This document shows, one piece after another, positions 16,699 to 25,979 of a stretch of 39,729 bases of DNA. How positions within the stretch are numbered: position 1 is the first letter of the stretch; every line of letters begins with the position of its first letter. The translations under genes and the position numbers were made by a program. The notes below the pieces were generated by a model. It had not been told where the DNA came from. It ran no database searches and was given only the letters and a program-made list of their open reading frames with translations. The stretch spans positions 1-39,729 of the forward strand of contig CALKLQ010000020.1 in the NCBI GenBank assembly GCA_937992055.1, in the 5' to 3' direction. The stretch comes from an uncultured Clostridia bacterium (lineage in GTDB: Bacteria > Bacillota > Clostridia > Christensenellales > UBA1242).

Positions 16699-18960
16699 AT
16701 GATGAAAACCGCGTTAAAAAGAACATTTTTATGGACATTAATTATTGGCGCAATCCTAGTTTTGATGGGAATAGGTTTTCTTTTTTTATGTTATTTTACT
16801 AGTGACAGAGTTAAGTTTAATCCCGCTAAGTTACAAGAAGTGACTTCTAAAATCGAATTTTATGACAATGAGAACATTCCTATCAAGGAAGAAAACTCCT
16901 TTAACTCCAAATTTGTCAAAATTTCCAGCCTTCCAAACCATGTCAAAGATGCCTTTATATCTATAGAAGATAAAGAATTTTATAACCATAACGGATTAAA
17001 TTATAAACGAATGTTAGGGGCACTAATATGGGATTTAAAAAACGGAAAGATGGCACAAGGTGCATCTACCATAAGCCAACAGCTAATAAAAAACACCCAT
17101 TTGTCTAGTCAAAAAACTTTGAATAGAAAAATGAATGAAATTGTGTTAGCCAAACAACTAGAAAAAAATTTTTCCAAAGAAGAAATTTTAGAAAAATATT
17201 TAAACATAATTTATTTTGGTGATAACTGTTATGGAATTGAAAGCGCCTCAAATCACTATTTTTCAAAACCCTCAAAAGAATTAAATCTCCAAGAAGGAGC
17301 CCTTCTTGCCGGCATGATAAGTTCACCTGCAAGATACTGTCCTATCACAAAACTTGAAAATGCAAAAAAGCGCAGAGATATTGTTCTTAAAGAAATGCTT
17401 GAAGATGGAAAAATAACTGATGAAGAGTATCAAAAAGCAAAACAAAGTGAAGTTGAAATAAATATTCAAATTGACAAAAATAATAAATTGAACTGCTATA
17501 GTGAAATGGCATTAGATGAAGCTATGTCAATTTTAAAAATTCCGGCTAAACAAATTTCCAACGGCGGATATAAAATCTACACATATCTAGACAAAGAAAA
17601 GCAATCCGCTCTTGAGAAAACTCAAAATCAAATAGATTTTAATGAAAACAATCATGCTTTAATATCTATTAGCGCAACAAGCGGAGAAGTTCAAGCTTTT
17701 TGCGGAGAAAGCAGTTATAAAATTTTAAAAAATAAACGTCAACCAGGCTCTGCCATTAAGCCAATTTTGGTTTATGCTCCTGCAATGAATGAAGGCATCA
17801 TAAATCCCCTCACTCAAATTCTTGATGAAGAATTGAACATTTCTGGTTACACGCCTAAAAATCATGACAACAAATTTCATGGATACCTAAGCGTAAAAGA
17901 TGCAATTTGTTCCTCATATAACATTCCAGCTGTAAAAATCATGTCCTATACAACAATAGATAAATCAAAAAAGTATGCAGAAAAATGCGGCATTGAGTTT
18001 TCTCCAAATGATGACAATTATTCAATTGCACTTGGCGGTATGACATATGGGACAGACCTTTGTTCACTAACATCTGCCTACACCATCTTTACCAACAATG
18101 GAAATTATGTTAAACCAAAATTTGTAAAATATATAACCGATTCAAAGGACAAAATTGTTTATGTGGCAGAGAAAAACGAAACGCCTGTGATTAGAGATGA
18201 CACAGCCTATTTAATGAATTCTATGCTTATAGAAGCAAGTAAAACAGGTACCTCAAAACGTTTAAAAGACCTTGATTTTGAAATTGCTTCTAAAACAGGT
18301 ACAGTCGGTAAAAATAGTAAAAATTATGATGCTTGGAGCGTATCATATACAACAAAAGATATTGTAGGTGTTTGGGTTGGGAATATGGATAATTCTCCTA
18401 TAGGAAGTATTGTTGGCGGAAATGTTCCTATAGAAGCTACTAAAATTTATCTAAGTCAAATTTATTCTAATGAAAAGCCCCTGCCCTTCAATGTTCCTTC
18501 CTCTATTGAGGAGCTTGAAATAGATTCAAAAGAACTTATCGAAAATCATCAAATTGTCAAAGCGGCAAGTTACTTACCAGAAAGATATAGGATATCAGCA
18601 CCTTTTTCAAGATTTTACCCACCAAAAAGTAAACAGCAAGGAATACTAAAACTAAAACCTGCTTCACTATCTGGGAAAATCGTTGGAAATGAAGCGATAT
18701 TTAACTTTGATGCTCAAGATTACTTAGAATATGAAATTTGGAGTGAAAACAAACTAATTGCAAAGTTTGAAAATAAATCTGGCAAGGTTGAATTTAAATA
18801 TTCTATGCCATTAATAAATAAAAAACAAACCTTTGTATTAACCACTAAAATGAAAAACTATACAACAAATGAAACCTTCCAAGAAAATTCAAAACCTATA
18901 ACTTTGATAAAAACAAAAAATTCAAATATAGAAAAAGTTACTGAAAAGTGGTATTTATAA
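16699..18960 (+). CDS. Class A penicillin-binding protein (PBP1a-type)
   Basis: Bifunctional peptidoglycan synthase anchored by one N-terminal membrane helix (residues 9-35). The glycosyltransferase (GT51) domain has its catalytic Glu90 in SIEDKEFYNHNG, then QGASTISQQLIKN and EKYLNIIYFG. The transpeptidase has the active Ser351 in QPGSAIKP, the SxN motif at Ser406-Tyr-Asn408, and KTG at Lys532. A second SKTGT copy lies 17 residues earlier (Lys515), which is unusual. A beta-rich tail of about 120 residues (from about 630) resembles an immunoglobulin-like extension. The ATG at 16699 has no ribosome site. CATAAT lies four bases upstream. The gene is divergent from miaB and is followed after 36 bases by the fabG-like gene. 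Confidence 0.93.
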   Translation: MMKTALKRTFLWTLIIGAILVLMGIGFLFLCYFTSDRVKFNPAKLQEVTSKIEFYDNENIPIKEENSFNSKFVKISSLPNHVKDAFISIEDKEFYNHNGLNYKRMLGALIWDLKNGKMAQGASTISQQLIKNTHLSSQKTLNRKMNEIVLAKQLEKNFSKEEILEKYLNIIYFGDNCYGIESASNHYFSKPSKELNLQEGALLAGMISSPARYCPITKLENAKKRRDIVLKEMLEDGKITDEEYQKAKQSEVEINIQIDKNNKLNCYSEMALDEAMSILKIPAKQISNGGYKIYTYLDKEKQSALEKTQNQIDFNENNHALISISATSGEVQAFCGESSYKILKNKRQPGSAIKPILVYAPAMNEGIINPLTQILDEELNISGYTPKNHDNKFHGYLSVKDAICSSYNIPAVKIMSYTTIDKSKKYAEKCGIEFSPNDDNYSIALGGMTYGTDLCSLTSAYTIFTNNGNYVKPKFVKYITDSKDKIVYVAEKNETPVIRDDTAYLMNSMLIEASKTGTSKRLKDLDFEIASKTGTVGKNSKNYDAWSVSYTTKDIVGVWVGNMDNSPIGSIVGGNVPIEATKIYLSQIYSNEKPLPFNVPSSIEELEIDSKELIENHQIVKAASYLPERYRISAPFSRFYPPKSKQQGILKLKPASLSGKIVGNEAIFNFDAQDYLEYEIWSENKLIAKFENKSGKVEFKYSMPLINKKQTFVLTTKMKNYTTNETFQENSKPITLIKTKNSNIEKVTEKWYL

Positions 18961-18987
18961 TTGATTTTGATATCTATGATTTGATAT

Positions 18988-18993
18988 TATAAT
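18988..18993 (+). promoter_or_regulatory. -10-like hexamer directly before the fabG-like gene
   Basis: TATAAT ends three bases before the ATG at 18997. A TTGATA lies 15 bases upstream of it. There is no Shine-Dalgarno site. If used, transcription would start within the start codon region, so read-through from the upstream gene is an alternative. Confidence 0.35.
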
Positions 18994-18996
18994 CTT

Positions 18997-19728
18997 ATGA
19001 AAAAAATAGCTTTAATAACAGGTTCTTCTAGAGGAATAGGAAAACAATGCGCTCTGATTTTTTCTAAAAACGATTATTTCGTAGTTTTAACCTACAAATC
19101 ATCTAAAAAAAGTGCCTTAAAAGTCTTAGATGAAATCCAAAATCAAGGCAATGAAGCCATGCTTATTCAGGCAGATTTAGCTAAAACTTCTGATTGCATT
19201 AAGCTTGTAAACACAGTAAAAGAAACTTTAGGAAAAGTTGATGTTCTAATAAACAACGCAGGAATTTCGCTTCAAAAACTGTTAATTGATTGCAATGAAA
19301 AAGAAATTAATGACCTAATTTCGGTAAACCTGACCGCCCCTATTTTGTTATCAAGAGAGATATCAAAAATTATGATTAAAAATAACTTTGGAAGAATAAT
19401 AAACATTAGTTCAATTTGGGGTGAAATTGGCGGTTCTATGGAAAGCGTTTATTCTGCAACAAAAGGCGGTCTTATTAGTTTTACAAAAGCCCTTGCAAAA
19501 GAATTAGCCCTTGCAAATATCACTGTAAATTCAATTTCTCCTGGAGCAGTGGAAACCGATATGCTTCATGAAATTTCAGATAAAGACTTAATAGCTTTTA
19601 AAAATGAAATTCCAGTTGGAAGATTTGCTCAAGCAAGCGAAGTTGCTCAACTAGCCTTGTTTTTAGCGAGCGATAAAGCAAGTTACATTACTGCCCAAAA
19701 CATTGGAATTAATGGTGGACTAAATTAG
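18997..19728 (+). CDS. Short-chain dehydrogenase/reductase, FabG-like
   Basis: NAD(P)-dependent reductase of 243 residues with a classic Rossmann fold. The cofactor loop TGSSRGIG is at residues 8-15, and NNAG at about 87-90. The catalytic Ser is in NISSIWGE, and the Tyr-x-x-x-Lys pair in VYSATKGG. PGAVETDML and the C-terminal INGGLN are typical of 3-oxoacyl-ACP reductases. No other fatty-acid genes are near. The close relative YmfI, which reduces an EF-P modification intermediate, is a real alternative that sequence reading cannot exclude. It starts 36 bases after the penicillin-binding protein gene without a ribosome site. Its end overlaps the end of hemW on the other strand by 9 bases. Confidence 0.85.
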   Translation: MKKIALITGSSRGIGKQCALIFSKNDYFVVLTYKSSKKSALKVLDEIQNQGNEAMLIQADLAKTSDCIKLVNTVKETLGKVDVLINNAGISLQKLLIDCNEKEINDLISVNLTAPILLSREISKIMIKNNFGRIINISSIWGEIGGSMESVYSATKGGLISFTKALAKELALANITVNSISPGAVETDMLHEISDKDLIAFKNEIPVGRFAQASEVAQLALFLASDKASYITAQNIGINGGLN

Positions 19729-20796
19729 TTTTAAAATAATTTGATTTAACACCCCAAAATAATCATCGGCAACTCTAATTCTAGAGTTGTTTTTTTCAAT
19801 TATTCCTTTTTTTAAAAGCAAGGACAATTGTTGCTTATTTTTGATAAACCTCTCTTCTACCCCAAAAATTGTCCTAAGCCCCAACATCACTCTCTCTTCA
19901 TCTAGAGTTTGTTCATTGCATAACTCTATTTCTTTTTTTCCATTAAAATAATCTAAAAAGTTTTCAGGATTAGAAATTCTCTTCTCTTCAACAAATGAAT
20001 GTGCGGCAAGACCAAACCCCAAATATTGTTTCATTTGCCAATATCCTAAATTATGTCTACATTCATAGCCACTTTTTGCAAAGTTAGAGACTTCATATCT
20101 ATTGTAGCCCAAACATTTAAGTTTTTTATTAACAGCATCATAAATTTCTACACACTTTTCATCTTCAAGAGGAAAATACAGCTTATCTTTTACATTCTTT
20201 AAAAGATTTGTTCCCTCTTCAATCATCAACATATACAATGAAAAATGTGTCGCACCCCATACATGTAGTAGTTCAATCTGTTTTTCAAGCGAACCTAAGC
20301 TTTGGTTTTCCAAACCCAATAGAAGATCAACAGAAATATTTTTAAAACCTACTTTAATAGCGTTAGACATAGCAGTTTGCACCTGTCTTTTTGTTTGCAA
20401 TCTTCCTATTTTTTCCAATTCATTTTGAAGCAAACTTTGAACCCCAAAACTTATTCTATTAAAACCTGCATCAAAAAAAGACTTTAGCTTTTTATAGGTT
20501 ATAGTGTTAGGATTACATTCAATTGAAATCTCACAATCTGCCTGAATTTTAAATTTATTTTTAATAATCTTTAAAATTTCACAAATATAACTTTCATCGA
20601 CTGAGCTTGGCGTTCCTCCACCAAAATAAATTGAGGAAACTGACAATTGAACATGTTTGCACTGCTTAATCTCTTGTTTTAGAAATTGAAAATATTTTTC
20701 GCACCTATCAAAGTCAGTGCAAGAAACAAAGGCGCAATAATCGCACCTCTTTTTACAAAATGGGATATGAACATAAATCATTTGAGAATCAATCAT
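19720..20796 (-). CDS. hemW: HemW-like radical SAM protein (heme chaperone)
   Basis: Radical-SAM protein of 358 residues. The cluster cysteines are Cys14, Cys18 and Cys21 in PFCKKRCDYCAF, followed by YFGGGTPS and ISFGVQSLLQNELEKIGR. The VHIPFC start and GYNRYEVSNFA are hallmarks of HemW, which was long annotated as oxygen-independent coproporphyrinogen oxidase but is now seen as a heme chaperone. The length is slightly short of the usual 380. It starts inside the end of lepA (8-base overlap), the standard lepA-hemW pair in Firmicutes. The usual next genes (hrcA, grpE, dnaK) are not here. It converges on the fabG-like gene. Confidence 0.93.
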   Translation of the reverse strand: MIDSQMIYVHIPFCKKRCDYCAFVSCTDFDRCEKYFQFLKQEIKQCKHVQLSVSSIYFGGGTPSSVDESYICEILKIIKNKFKIQADCEISIECNPNTITYKKLKSFFDAGFNRISFGVQSLLQNELEKIGRLQTKRQVQTAMSNAIKVGFKNISVDLLLGLENQSLGSLEKQIELLHVWGATHFSLYMLMIEEGTNLLKNVKDKLYFPLEDEKCVEIYDAVNKKLKCLGYNRYEVSNFAKSGYECRHNLGYWQMKQYLGFGLAAHSFVEEKRISNPENFLDYFNGKKEIELCNEQTLDEERVMLGLRTIFGVEERFIKNKQQLSLLLKKGIIEKNNSRIRVADDYFGVLNQIILKLI

Positions 20797-22588
20797 TATC
20801 CAATTTCAAAATGCTCATAAAAGCTTCGCTTGGAAGTTCAACCGATCCAATTTGTCGCATTTTTTTCTTACCCTCTTTTTGTTTTTCTAAAAGCTTTCTT
20901 TTTCTTGAGATATCTCCACCATAGCATTTGGCAAGCACATCTTTTCTAAGAGCACTTATGGTTTCCCTAGCAATAATCTTTCCGCCTATTGCAGCTTGAA
21001 TTGGCACCTCAAACATTTGTCTAGGGATAACTTTTTTAAGTTTCTCAGCAATGGCTCTTCCCCTTGTATAAGCTTTTTCTCTATGAATTATCAAACTCAA
21101 AGCATCACAGGTTTCACCATTGAGCAAAATATCTAATTTGACCATATCACTTTGTTGAAAACCAGCAAGTTCATAATCTAAAGAGGCATATCCCTTTGTT
21201 CTTGATTTTAAGCTATCAAAAAAATCATATATCATCTCACCTAAAGGCATTGTGTAGCTCATTTTGACCCTTGAAGAGTCAATATATTGTAAATCTTTAT
21301 ATATAGCTCGTTTTTCTTGGCATAACTCCATTACCGCACCAACATAGTTTGGTGATGTAAATATTTCTAACTTAACTATAGGTTCCTCAATTTTTAAGAT
21401 TTCCGCAAAGCTTGGAAATAATGACGGATTCGAAATTTCTAACATAGAGTTGTCATTTTTGTATACCCTATAAGAAACACCAGGTGCGGTTGTGATAATA
21501 TCTATATTAAATTCCCTTTCAATACGTTCTGTTATGACCTCCATGTGAAGAAGTCCTAAAAATCCACATCTAAAACCAAAACCTAACGCCGTGGAAACTT
21601 CAGGCGTAAACACCAAAGAAGCGTCATTTAATTTCAGCTTTTCCAAAGCATCTTTGAGATCATTATATTTTGAACCATCCACACAAAATATTCCTGAAAA
21701 CACAACCGGCATTACACTTTTATATCCCGGTAAAGATTCCTTAGCTTCATTATCAACATGTGTGATTGTGTCGCCCACTTTTGTATCTGCAACGTTTTTT
21801 ATGGCGGCGGTCAAATATCCAACTTCGCCTGCACGTAAGATATCACATGGTTTTTGACGAGGAGTAAAATATCCAACCTCTGTAACTTCAAACGTTTTCT
21901 GTGTTTGAAACATTTTGATTTTATCACCAGGTTTAACTTGTCCATCAAAAACTCTAATCATAACAATTGCGCCTTTGAAATTGTCATATACACTATCAAA
22001 AATTAGGGCTTTTAAAGGAGCTAAATCATCACCATTTGGTGCTGGGACATCACAAATAACCTTTTCAAGCACCTTTTCAATGTTTATGCCTTCTTTTGCA
22101 GAAATTAAAGGAGCATCTTGAGCTGGAAGACCTATTACACTTTCAATTTCATTTTTAACTAGGTCAGGCTGTGCACTTGGCAAGTCTATTTTATTTATTA
22201 CAGGGATAATCTCAAGATTATTCTCAAGGGCTAAATAAGCATTTGCAAGTGTTTGCGCCTCAACACCTTGTGATGCGTCAACAATGAGAATTGCTCCCTC
22301 ACAAGCAGCAAGTGATCTTGAAACCTCATAGGTAAAATCAACGTGTCCGGGAGTGTCAATTAAATTTAAGATATAATCAATGCCATTATAGTTATAATGC
22401 ATTCTTGTTGGTGTTAATTTTATTGTAATTCCTCGTTCTCTTTCAAGGTCCATACTGTCTAAAAGTTGTTCGCTCATTTCCCGTTTGGCAAGAGTTCCGG
22501 TAATTTCAATTAACCTATCAGCTAAAGTGCTTTTTCCATGATCTATATGTGCTATAATACAAAAATTCCTAATATTTTCTTGTTTCAA
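20789..22588 (-). CDS. lepA: Elongation factor 4 (LepA)
   Basis: Ribosomal back-translocase GTPase of 599 residues. The G1 motif AHIDHGKS is at residues 13-20. The switch region RERGITIKLTPTRM, G3 DTPGHVDF and G4 NKIDLP follow. The LepA-specific C-terminal domain begins near residue 485 and includes KCYGGDISRKRKLLEKQKEG. The start is TTG at 22588, preceded by GGAG at a good distance; no ATG lies at the right place. It has its own promoter and is coupled to hemW. Confidence 0.97.
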   Translation of the reverse strand: MKQENIRNFCIIAHIDHGKSTLADRLIEITGTLAKREMSEQLLDSMDLERERGITIKLTPTRMHYNYNGIDYILNLIDTPGHVDFTYEVSRSLAACEGAILIVDASQGVEAQTLANAYLALENNLEIIPVINKIDLPSAQPDLVKNEIESVIGLPAQDAPLISAKEGINIEKVLEKVICDVPAPNGDDLAPLKALIFDSVYDNFKGAIVMIRVFDGQVKPGDKIKMFQTQKTFEVTEVGYFTPRQKPCDILRAGEVGYLTAAIKNVADTKVGDTITHVDNEAKESLPGYKSVMPVVFSGIFCVDGSKYNDLKDALEKLKLNDASLVFTPEVSTALGFGFRCGFLGLLHMEVITERIEREFNIDIITTAPGVSYRVYKNDNSMLEISNPSLFPSFAEILKIEEPIVKLEIFTSPNYVGAVMELCQEKRAIYKDLQYIDSSRVKMSYTMPLGEMIYDFFDSLKSRTKGYASLDYELAGFQQSDMVKLDILLNGETCDALSLIIHREKAYTRGRAIAEKLKKVIPRQMFEVPIQAAIGGKIIARETISALRKDVLAKCYGGDISRKRKLLEKQKEGKKKMRQIGSVELPSEAFMSILKLDND

Positions 22589-22616
22589 GTTTTCTCTCCA
22601 ATAACCTAATTAAAGT

Positions 22617-22645
22617 ATTATAACAAAAATAGTCTTTGCACACAA
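22617..22645 (-). promoter_or_regulatory. lepA promoter
   Basis: The minus strand reads TTGTGT (22640-22645), 17 bases, then TATAAT (22617-22622). The leader is about 22 bases and carries the GGAGAG ribosome site. Confidence 0.7.
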
Positions 22646-22737
22646 CTGCTATAATAATTTTTTTAAAAAAAGTAAAAAACATTCTATACTAATAATCAAT
22701 ATCAAATCATTGCAACTTTTTTTACTTCTCTAAATTC

Positions 22738-22766
22738 TTGAAAAAATAGAAAAATATTTGTATAAT
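22738..22766 (+). promoter_or_regulatory. Promoter of the glycerophosphodiesterase gene
   Basis: TTGAAA (22738-22743), a 17-base spacer and TATAAT (22761-22766) on the plus strand. This gives an AT-rich leader of about 92 bases ending in an AAGGAG ribosome site. Confidence 0.65.
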
Positions 22767-22864
22767 TTTATAATAACGTGTATATTAAGTTATATATATA
22801 ATTAAATTTGTTTTTATGCATATAATATTTCAAAGTAAAAATAAAAATAATTTAAGGAGAAATA

Positions 22865-23596
22865 ATGAACGATATTTTTAAATCTTGGCTGGTGGAAAAT
22901 TATATAGCTCATAGAGGGTTTCACGACCAAGATGCACCAGAAAACTCCCTTTTAGCTTTTGAAAATGCAATTAAAAAAGGTTATGCAATTGAGCTCGATG
23001 TGCATCTTATAAGTGATGGCGAAATTGTTGTTATTCATGATGACACTTTAAAGAGAATGACAAGCAAAGATGGATATGTAAAAAATCTTAAAAGTGAAGA
23101 TTTAAAAGATTACAAGCTTCTTGGAACAGAACAATATATTCCTACTTTAAATCAGGTTTTGGAATTAGTTAATGGTCAAGTTCCAATCTTAATTGAAATT
23201 AAAAATAATGGAAAAGTTGGAGAACTTGAAAGTAAACTCCACCAAATTTTACAAGCATACAATGGCGAATATGCGGTTCAATCTTTTAATCCTTATTCCC
23301 TTCAATGGTTTAACTTAAATGCACCAGAAGTTTTAAGAGGACAACTTTCCGGATATCTTAGAGGAACAAAATTGGGCTTTTTCAAAAAGTTTGCACTAAA
23401 ACGCATGCTTTTAAACAAAAGTGTTTCTAAACCTCATTTTATTTCATATGAAGCAGAGGCTTTACCAAATGCCTATGTTAAACGATATAAAAACCTTCCA
23501 CTTCTCTGCTGGACTGTAAGAAGTCAAGAACAATACAACAAGGTTATAAAACATTGCGATAACATAATTTTTGAGGGTTTTGAACCCATGATTTAA
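22865..23596 (+). CDS. Glycerophosphodiester phosphodiesterase
   Basis: GDPD-family enzyme of 243 residues that hydrolyses glycerophosphodiesters to glycerol-3-phosphate and an alcohol. The catalytic and metal residues are visible: His16-Arg17 (AHRGF), Glu43 and Asp45 (ELDVH), and His58-Asp59 (VIHDD). There is no signal peptide, so it is cytosolic. AAGGAG lies before the ATG. In Bacillus a related gene (yqiK) lies in the spoIVB region, so the placement beside spoIIM and spoIVB fits an old neighbourhood. The 3' end overlaps the end of spoIIM by four bases on the opposite strand. Confidence 0.93.
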   Translation: MNDIFKSWLVENYIAHRGFHDQDAPENSLLAFENAIKKGYAIELDVHLISDGEIVVIHDDTLKRMTSKDGYVKNLKSEDLKDYKLLGTEQYIPTLNQVLELVNGQVPILIEIKNNGKVGELESKLHQILQAYNGEYAVQSFNPYSLQWFNLNAPEVLRGQLSGYLRGTKLGFFKKFALKRMLLNKSVSKPHFISYEAEALPNAYVKRYKNLPLLCWTVRSQEQYNKVIKHCDNIIFEGFEPMI

Positions 23597-24216
23597 ATTA
23601 TCAAAATTACCTGACCACTAAATAAAATCAAAAGTATTGTTTCTAATAGATTTAAAATAGATAACAAAATTACAAATATGAGAAAGAGAAAAATCGTGTT
23701 TAATCCAACTGCTTTCCCATATTTTTTTTTGATTAAACATCTATTCCTAACCATGCAGTAAAACAAACAAGCAAGCAATAGCATACAAAGTTGAATAGGC
23801 AAAATAATTATGATTGCGGAAAAAATTCCACCCAAACCATATAAAACAACAATGATTGTCACATTAAGCCCCAAAAGATAGGCGCGATATACAATTACAA
23901 AACAACCTATAGGAAGCAAAAAACCAGCCAAAGAGCATATCAAAAGAATCAATAAAAAACAGCTATAAGATAAAAACCTTTTAAAAAATAATTCTGTTGT
24001 AGCTATATTCCCATTAGCAAATTGGGTTATTCCATAATCATTAAAATTAAATAATTCACTTCCATTTAAGTACTTTACAGCGGTGAAAATTCCAGTCAGT
24101 AAACCCAACAATGTAAAAAAGCATAGAATAAAAATTCTAATCTTGTTTACCCTTAAAAAGCTTAAAACAGTGTACTTAAAGTTACTGTATTTACCAACAT
24201 ATTTGTACGATTTCAT
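23593..24216 (-). CDS. spoIIM: Stage II sporulation protein M
   Basis: Mother-cell membrane protein needed, with SpoIID and SpoIIP, to remodel septal peptidoglycan during engulfment. It has 207 residues (Bacillus 214) with five hydrophobic segments. The second loop and helix pattern SLAGFLLPIGCFVIVYRAYL and the GLGGIFSAIIIILPIQL stretch are typical of the SpoIIM/DUF95 family. There is no Shine-Dalgarno site; TATTAT lies seven bases, and TATACT four bases, before the ATG. It lies 91 bases downstream of spoIVB in the same direction. Confidence 0.85.
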   Translation of the reverse strand: MKSYKYVGKYSNFKYTVLSFLRVNKIRIFILCFFTLLGLLTGIFTAVKYLNGSELFNFNDYGITQFANGNIATTELFFKRFLSYSCFLLILLICSLAGFLLPIGCFVIVYRAYLLGLNVTIIVVLYGLGGIFSAIIIILPIQLCMLLLACLFYCMVRNRCLIKKKYGKAVGLNTIFLFLIFVILLSILNLLETILLILFSGQVILII

Positions 24217-24307
24217 TTATAGTATAATATGTCGAAAAAGAAGGAAAAGAACACAATATTAAATACAATTTATTTTAGCATACATTCTATCTTAGTTATT
24301 AATTCTT

Positions 24308-25543
24308 CTAAACAACCTTATTTTCAAGCATCCAGTCAACATAAATTCCATAACCTTTTGTTGGGTCATTTAAAAATACATGGGTTACCGCACCAATAAG
24401 CTTGCCATCTTGTAAAATGGGGCTACCGCTCATCCCTTGCAGTATTCCTCCAGTAAGGTTTAATAGTCTTTTGTCTTTAACTCTAAAAACCAAACTTTTA
24501 TCACTGCTTTTATTTTGATAATTAGCTTTGATGATTTCTATTTCATATTCCTCTCTTACTCCGCTTACCGAACTTACAATTTTTGCCGGTCCTGGTTTAA
24601 CACTCATTCGCCCACCGATTGAAGCTACCAGATTTTCATCAACTATTCCTTGTGTACTTTCCACTTTGCCAAAAACTCCAGATGAAGTGTTCATTTGAAC
24701 ATCACCTTTACTATTTTTCCCTTGTAAGAATAAACATCTAAGCTCTCCTGGCTTTCCCTTTCTGCCCTTATTTATACCAATAAGAGAGCAATTATATATT
24801 TTTCCATCTTGAACCGGAACAACTGCACCAGTTTCAAAATCAGTAATTGCATGACCTAAAGCGCCATAAGCTTTTGATTGTTTGTCGACATAAGTTAATG
24901 TTCCTATTCCTGAAGCATCATCTCTTACCCAAAGTCCTAATTTATATTTTCCACTTTCAACATCAAGCGCCGGTTTTAAAACAAATTCATATTCTTTATC
25001 TTTTCTCATTGCTTTAATTTTTACTTTATTGCCAGCACTTTTTTCCAACTCTTCTCTTATCACTTCTACATTAGTTATTTCACTATTATTAATTTTTGTT
25101 AAAATATCACCAGCCAAAACTTCTTCACTTTTCTCTGGTATAATACTTCCATCTTTGGTATTAACACTATTTTCACCAATTACTATAACTCCTTTAGTAT
25201 TTAGAGCAAAACCCAAAGGAATTCCGCCCACATAAACCTCTTTGCCATCGCTTACGCTTACGCCAACCTCTTTTACAGTAAAAAGCCCAAACAACTTAAA
25301 CTTAAGTTTAGATTTTTTAAGCCCATTTCCAACATCAATGCCTTCATCTGCAAGTGAAGCTGAAATAAATTTTCCAAACCTTGCATTTTCATTTAATTCG
25401 TTAAGTTGTTCATAAGATATATAAGAACCATTAGTCAACGAAAATACTGAAAAATCAGTGTTTACAATTAAAGTAACAAAAGCTATGCAAAGCAAAACAC
25501 CAAATGATTTTAATACAACTTTTTTAAATAAATTGTTTTTCAT
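24308..25543 (-). CDS. spoIVB: SpoIVB, PDZ-containing signalling serine protease
   Basis: Forespore-secreted S55 peptidase that triggers SpoIVFB to process pro-sigma-K. A membrane anchor or signal lies at residues 9-29. A PDZ domain follows at about 105-190 (AGDILTKINNSEI). The peptidase domain carries His231 (GALGHAITD) and Ser374 (GMSGSPI). The length of 411 is close to the Bacillus protein (426). The ATG at 25543 follows GAGG, which overlaps the foot of a CACTAAC/GTTAGTG hairpin. It follows recN in the usual Firmicutes order, but spo0A, normally next, is missing. Its target spoIVFB and the substrate gene sigK are 20 kb away in this window. Confidence 0.95.
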   Translation of the reverse strand: MKNNLFKKVVLKSFGVLLCIAFVTLIVNTDFSVFSLTNGSYISYEQLNELNENARFGKFISASLADEGIDVGNGLKKSKLKFKLFGLFTVKEVGVSVSDGKEVYVGGIPLGFALNTKGVIVIGENSVNTKDGSIIPEKSEEVLAGDILTKINNSEITNVEVIREELEKSAGNKVKIKAMRKDKEYEFVLKPALDVESGKYKLGLWVRDDASGIGTLTYVDKQSKAYGALGHAITDFETGAVVPVQDGKIYNCSLIGINKGRKGKPGELRCLFLQGKNSKGDVQMNTSSGVFGKVESTQGIVDENLVASIGGRMSVKPGPAKIVSSVSGVREEYEIEIIKANYQNKSSDKSLVFRVKDKRLLNLTGGILQGMSGSPILQDGKLIGAVTHVFLNDPTKGYGIYVDWMLENKVV

Positions 25544-25979
25544 TACATCCTCACTAACTATTTCTCGGTTAGTGTTTGTAATTTTTTTTAATATATACCT
25601 GCGAATAAATCACATAAGCTTAAACCTTATTTACTTTAAGTGAATAGCCTTTAATTAAAACATTTAATTCTATAGATAATACAAAATAAACCTATTTTTT
25701 TGCAAACATAATACTATATTTAGTATTAAAATTTAAAACAAATTATATTTATTTAACTTGAATTCATTGTCCTATTGCATATAAAACTAAAAAAATTATC
25801 TTCTGCTTTCCAGCCATGCTTTGATTAGCTTCAAGGCACTCTTTGTACGAGCAGATATACAAAATATCCAAACTTCGTTTGTCCGCTTTGCGTTTTTTAC
25901 TACAAAAAAAACAAACTTAAGTATTATCCTAAATACACCTAAATTTGTTTATAAATTCATTTTTTATTAACTTATACAA
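25544..25979. other. Intergenic region between recN and spoIVB
   Basis: No gene seen in 436 bases. A perfect 7-base hairpin (25552-25574) abuts the spoIVB ribosome site. Around 25800-25910 the base composition is richer in G+C than the flanks and includes a CAAAC-TTC-GTTTG hairpin and CTGC/GCAG arms, like the palindromic islands at 7500 and 35100. Any spoIVB-specific (sigma-G) promoter was not convincingly found. Confidence 0.45.
25552..25574 (-). promoter_or_regulatory. Hairpin touching the spoIVB ribosome site
   Basis: On the minus strand CACTAAC and GTTAGTG form a perfect 7-base stem with a 9-base loop. The last bases of the stem run into the GAGG of the spoIVB ribosome site. It could limit ribosome access or protect the 5' end. 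Confidence 0.4.

Noticed and set aside
25890..25915. Shared TACTACAAAAAAAA word with 5155-5171 as a dispersed repeat
   Set aside because: The match is short and mostly an A run; the flanks do not align.
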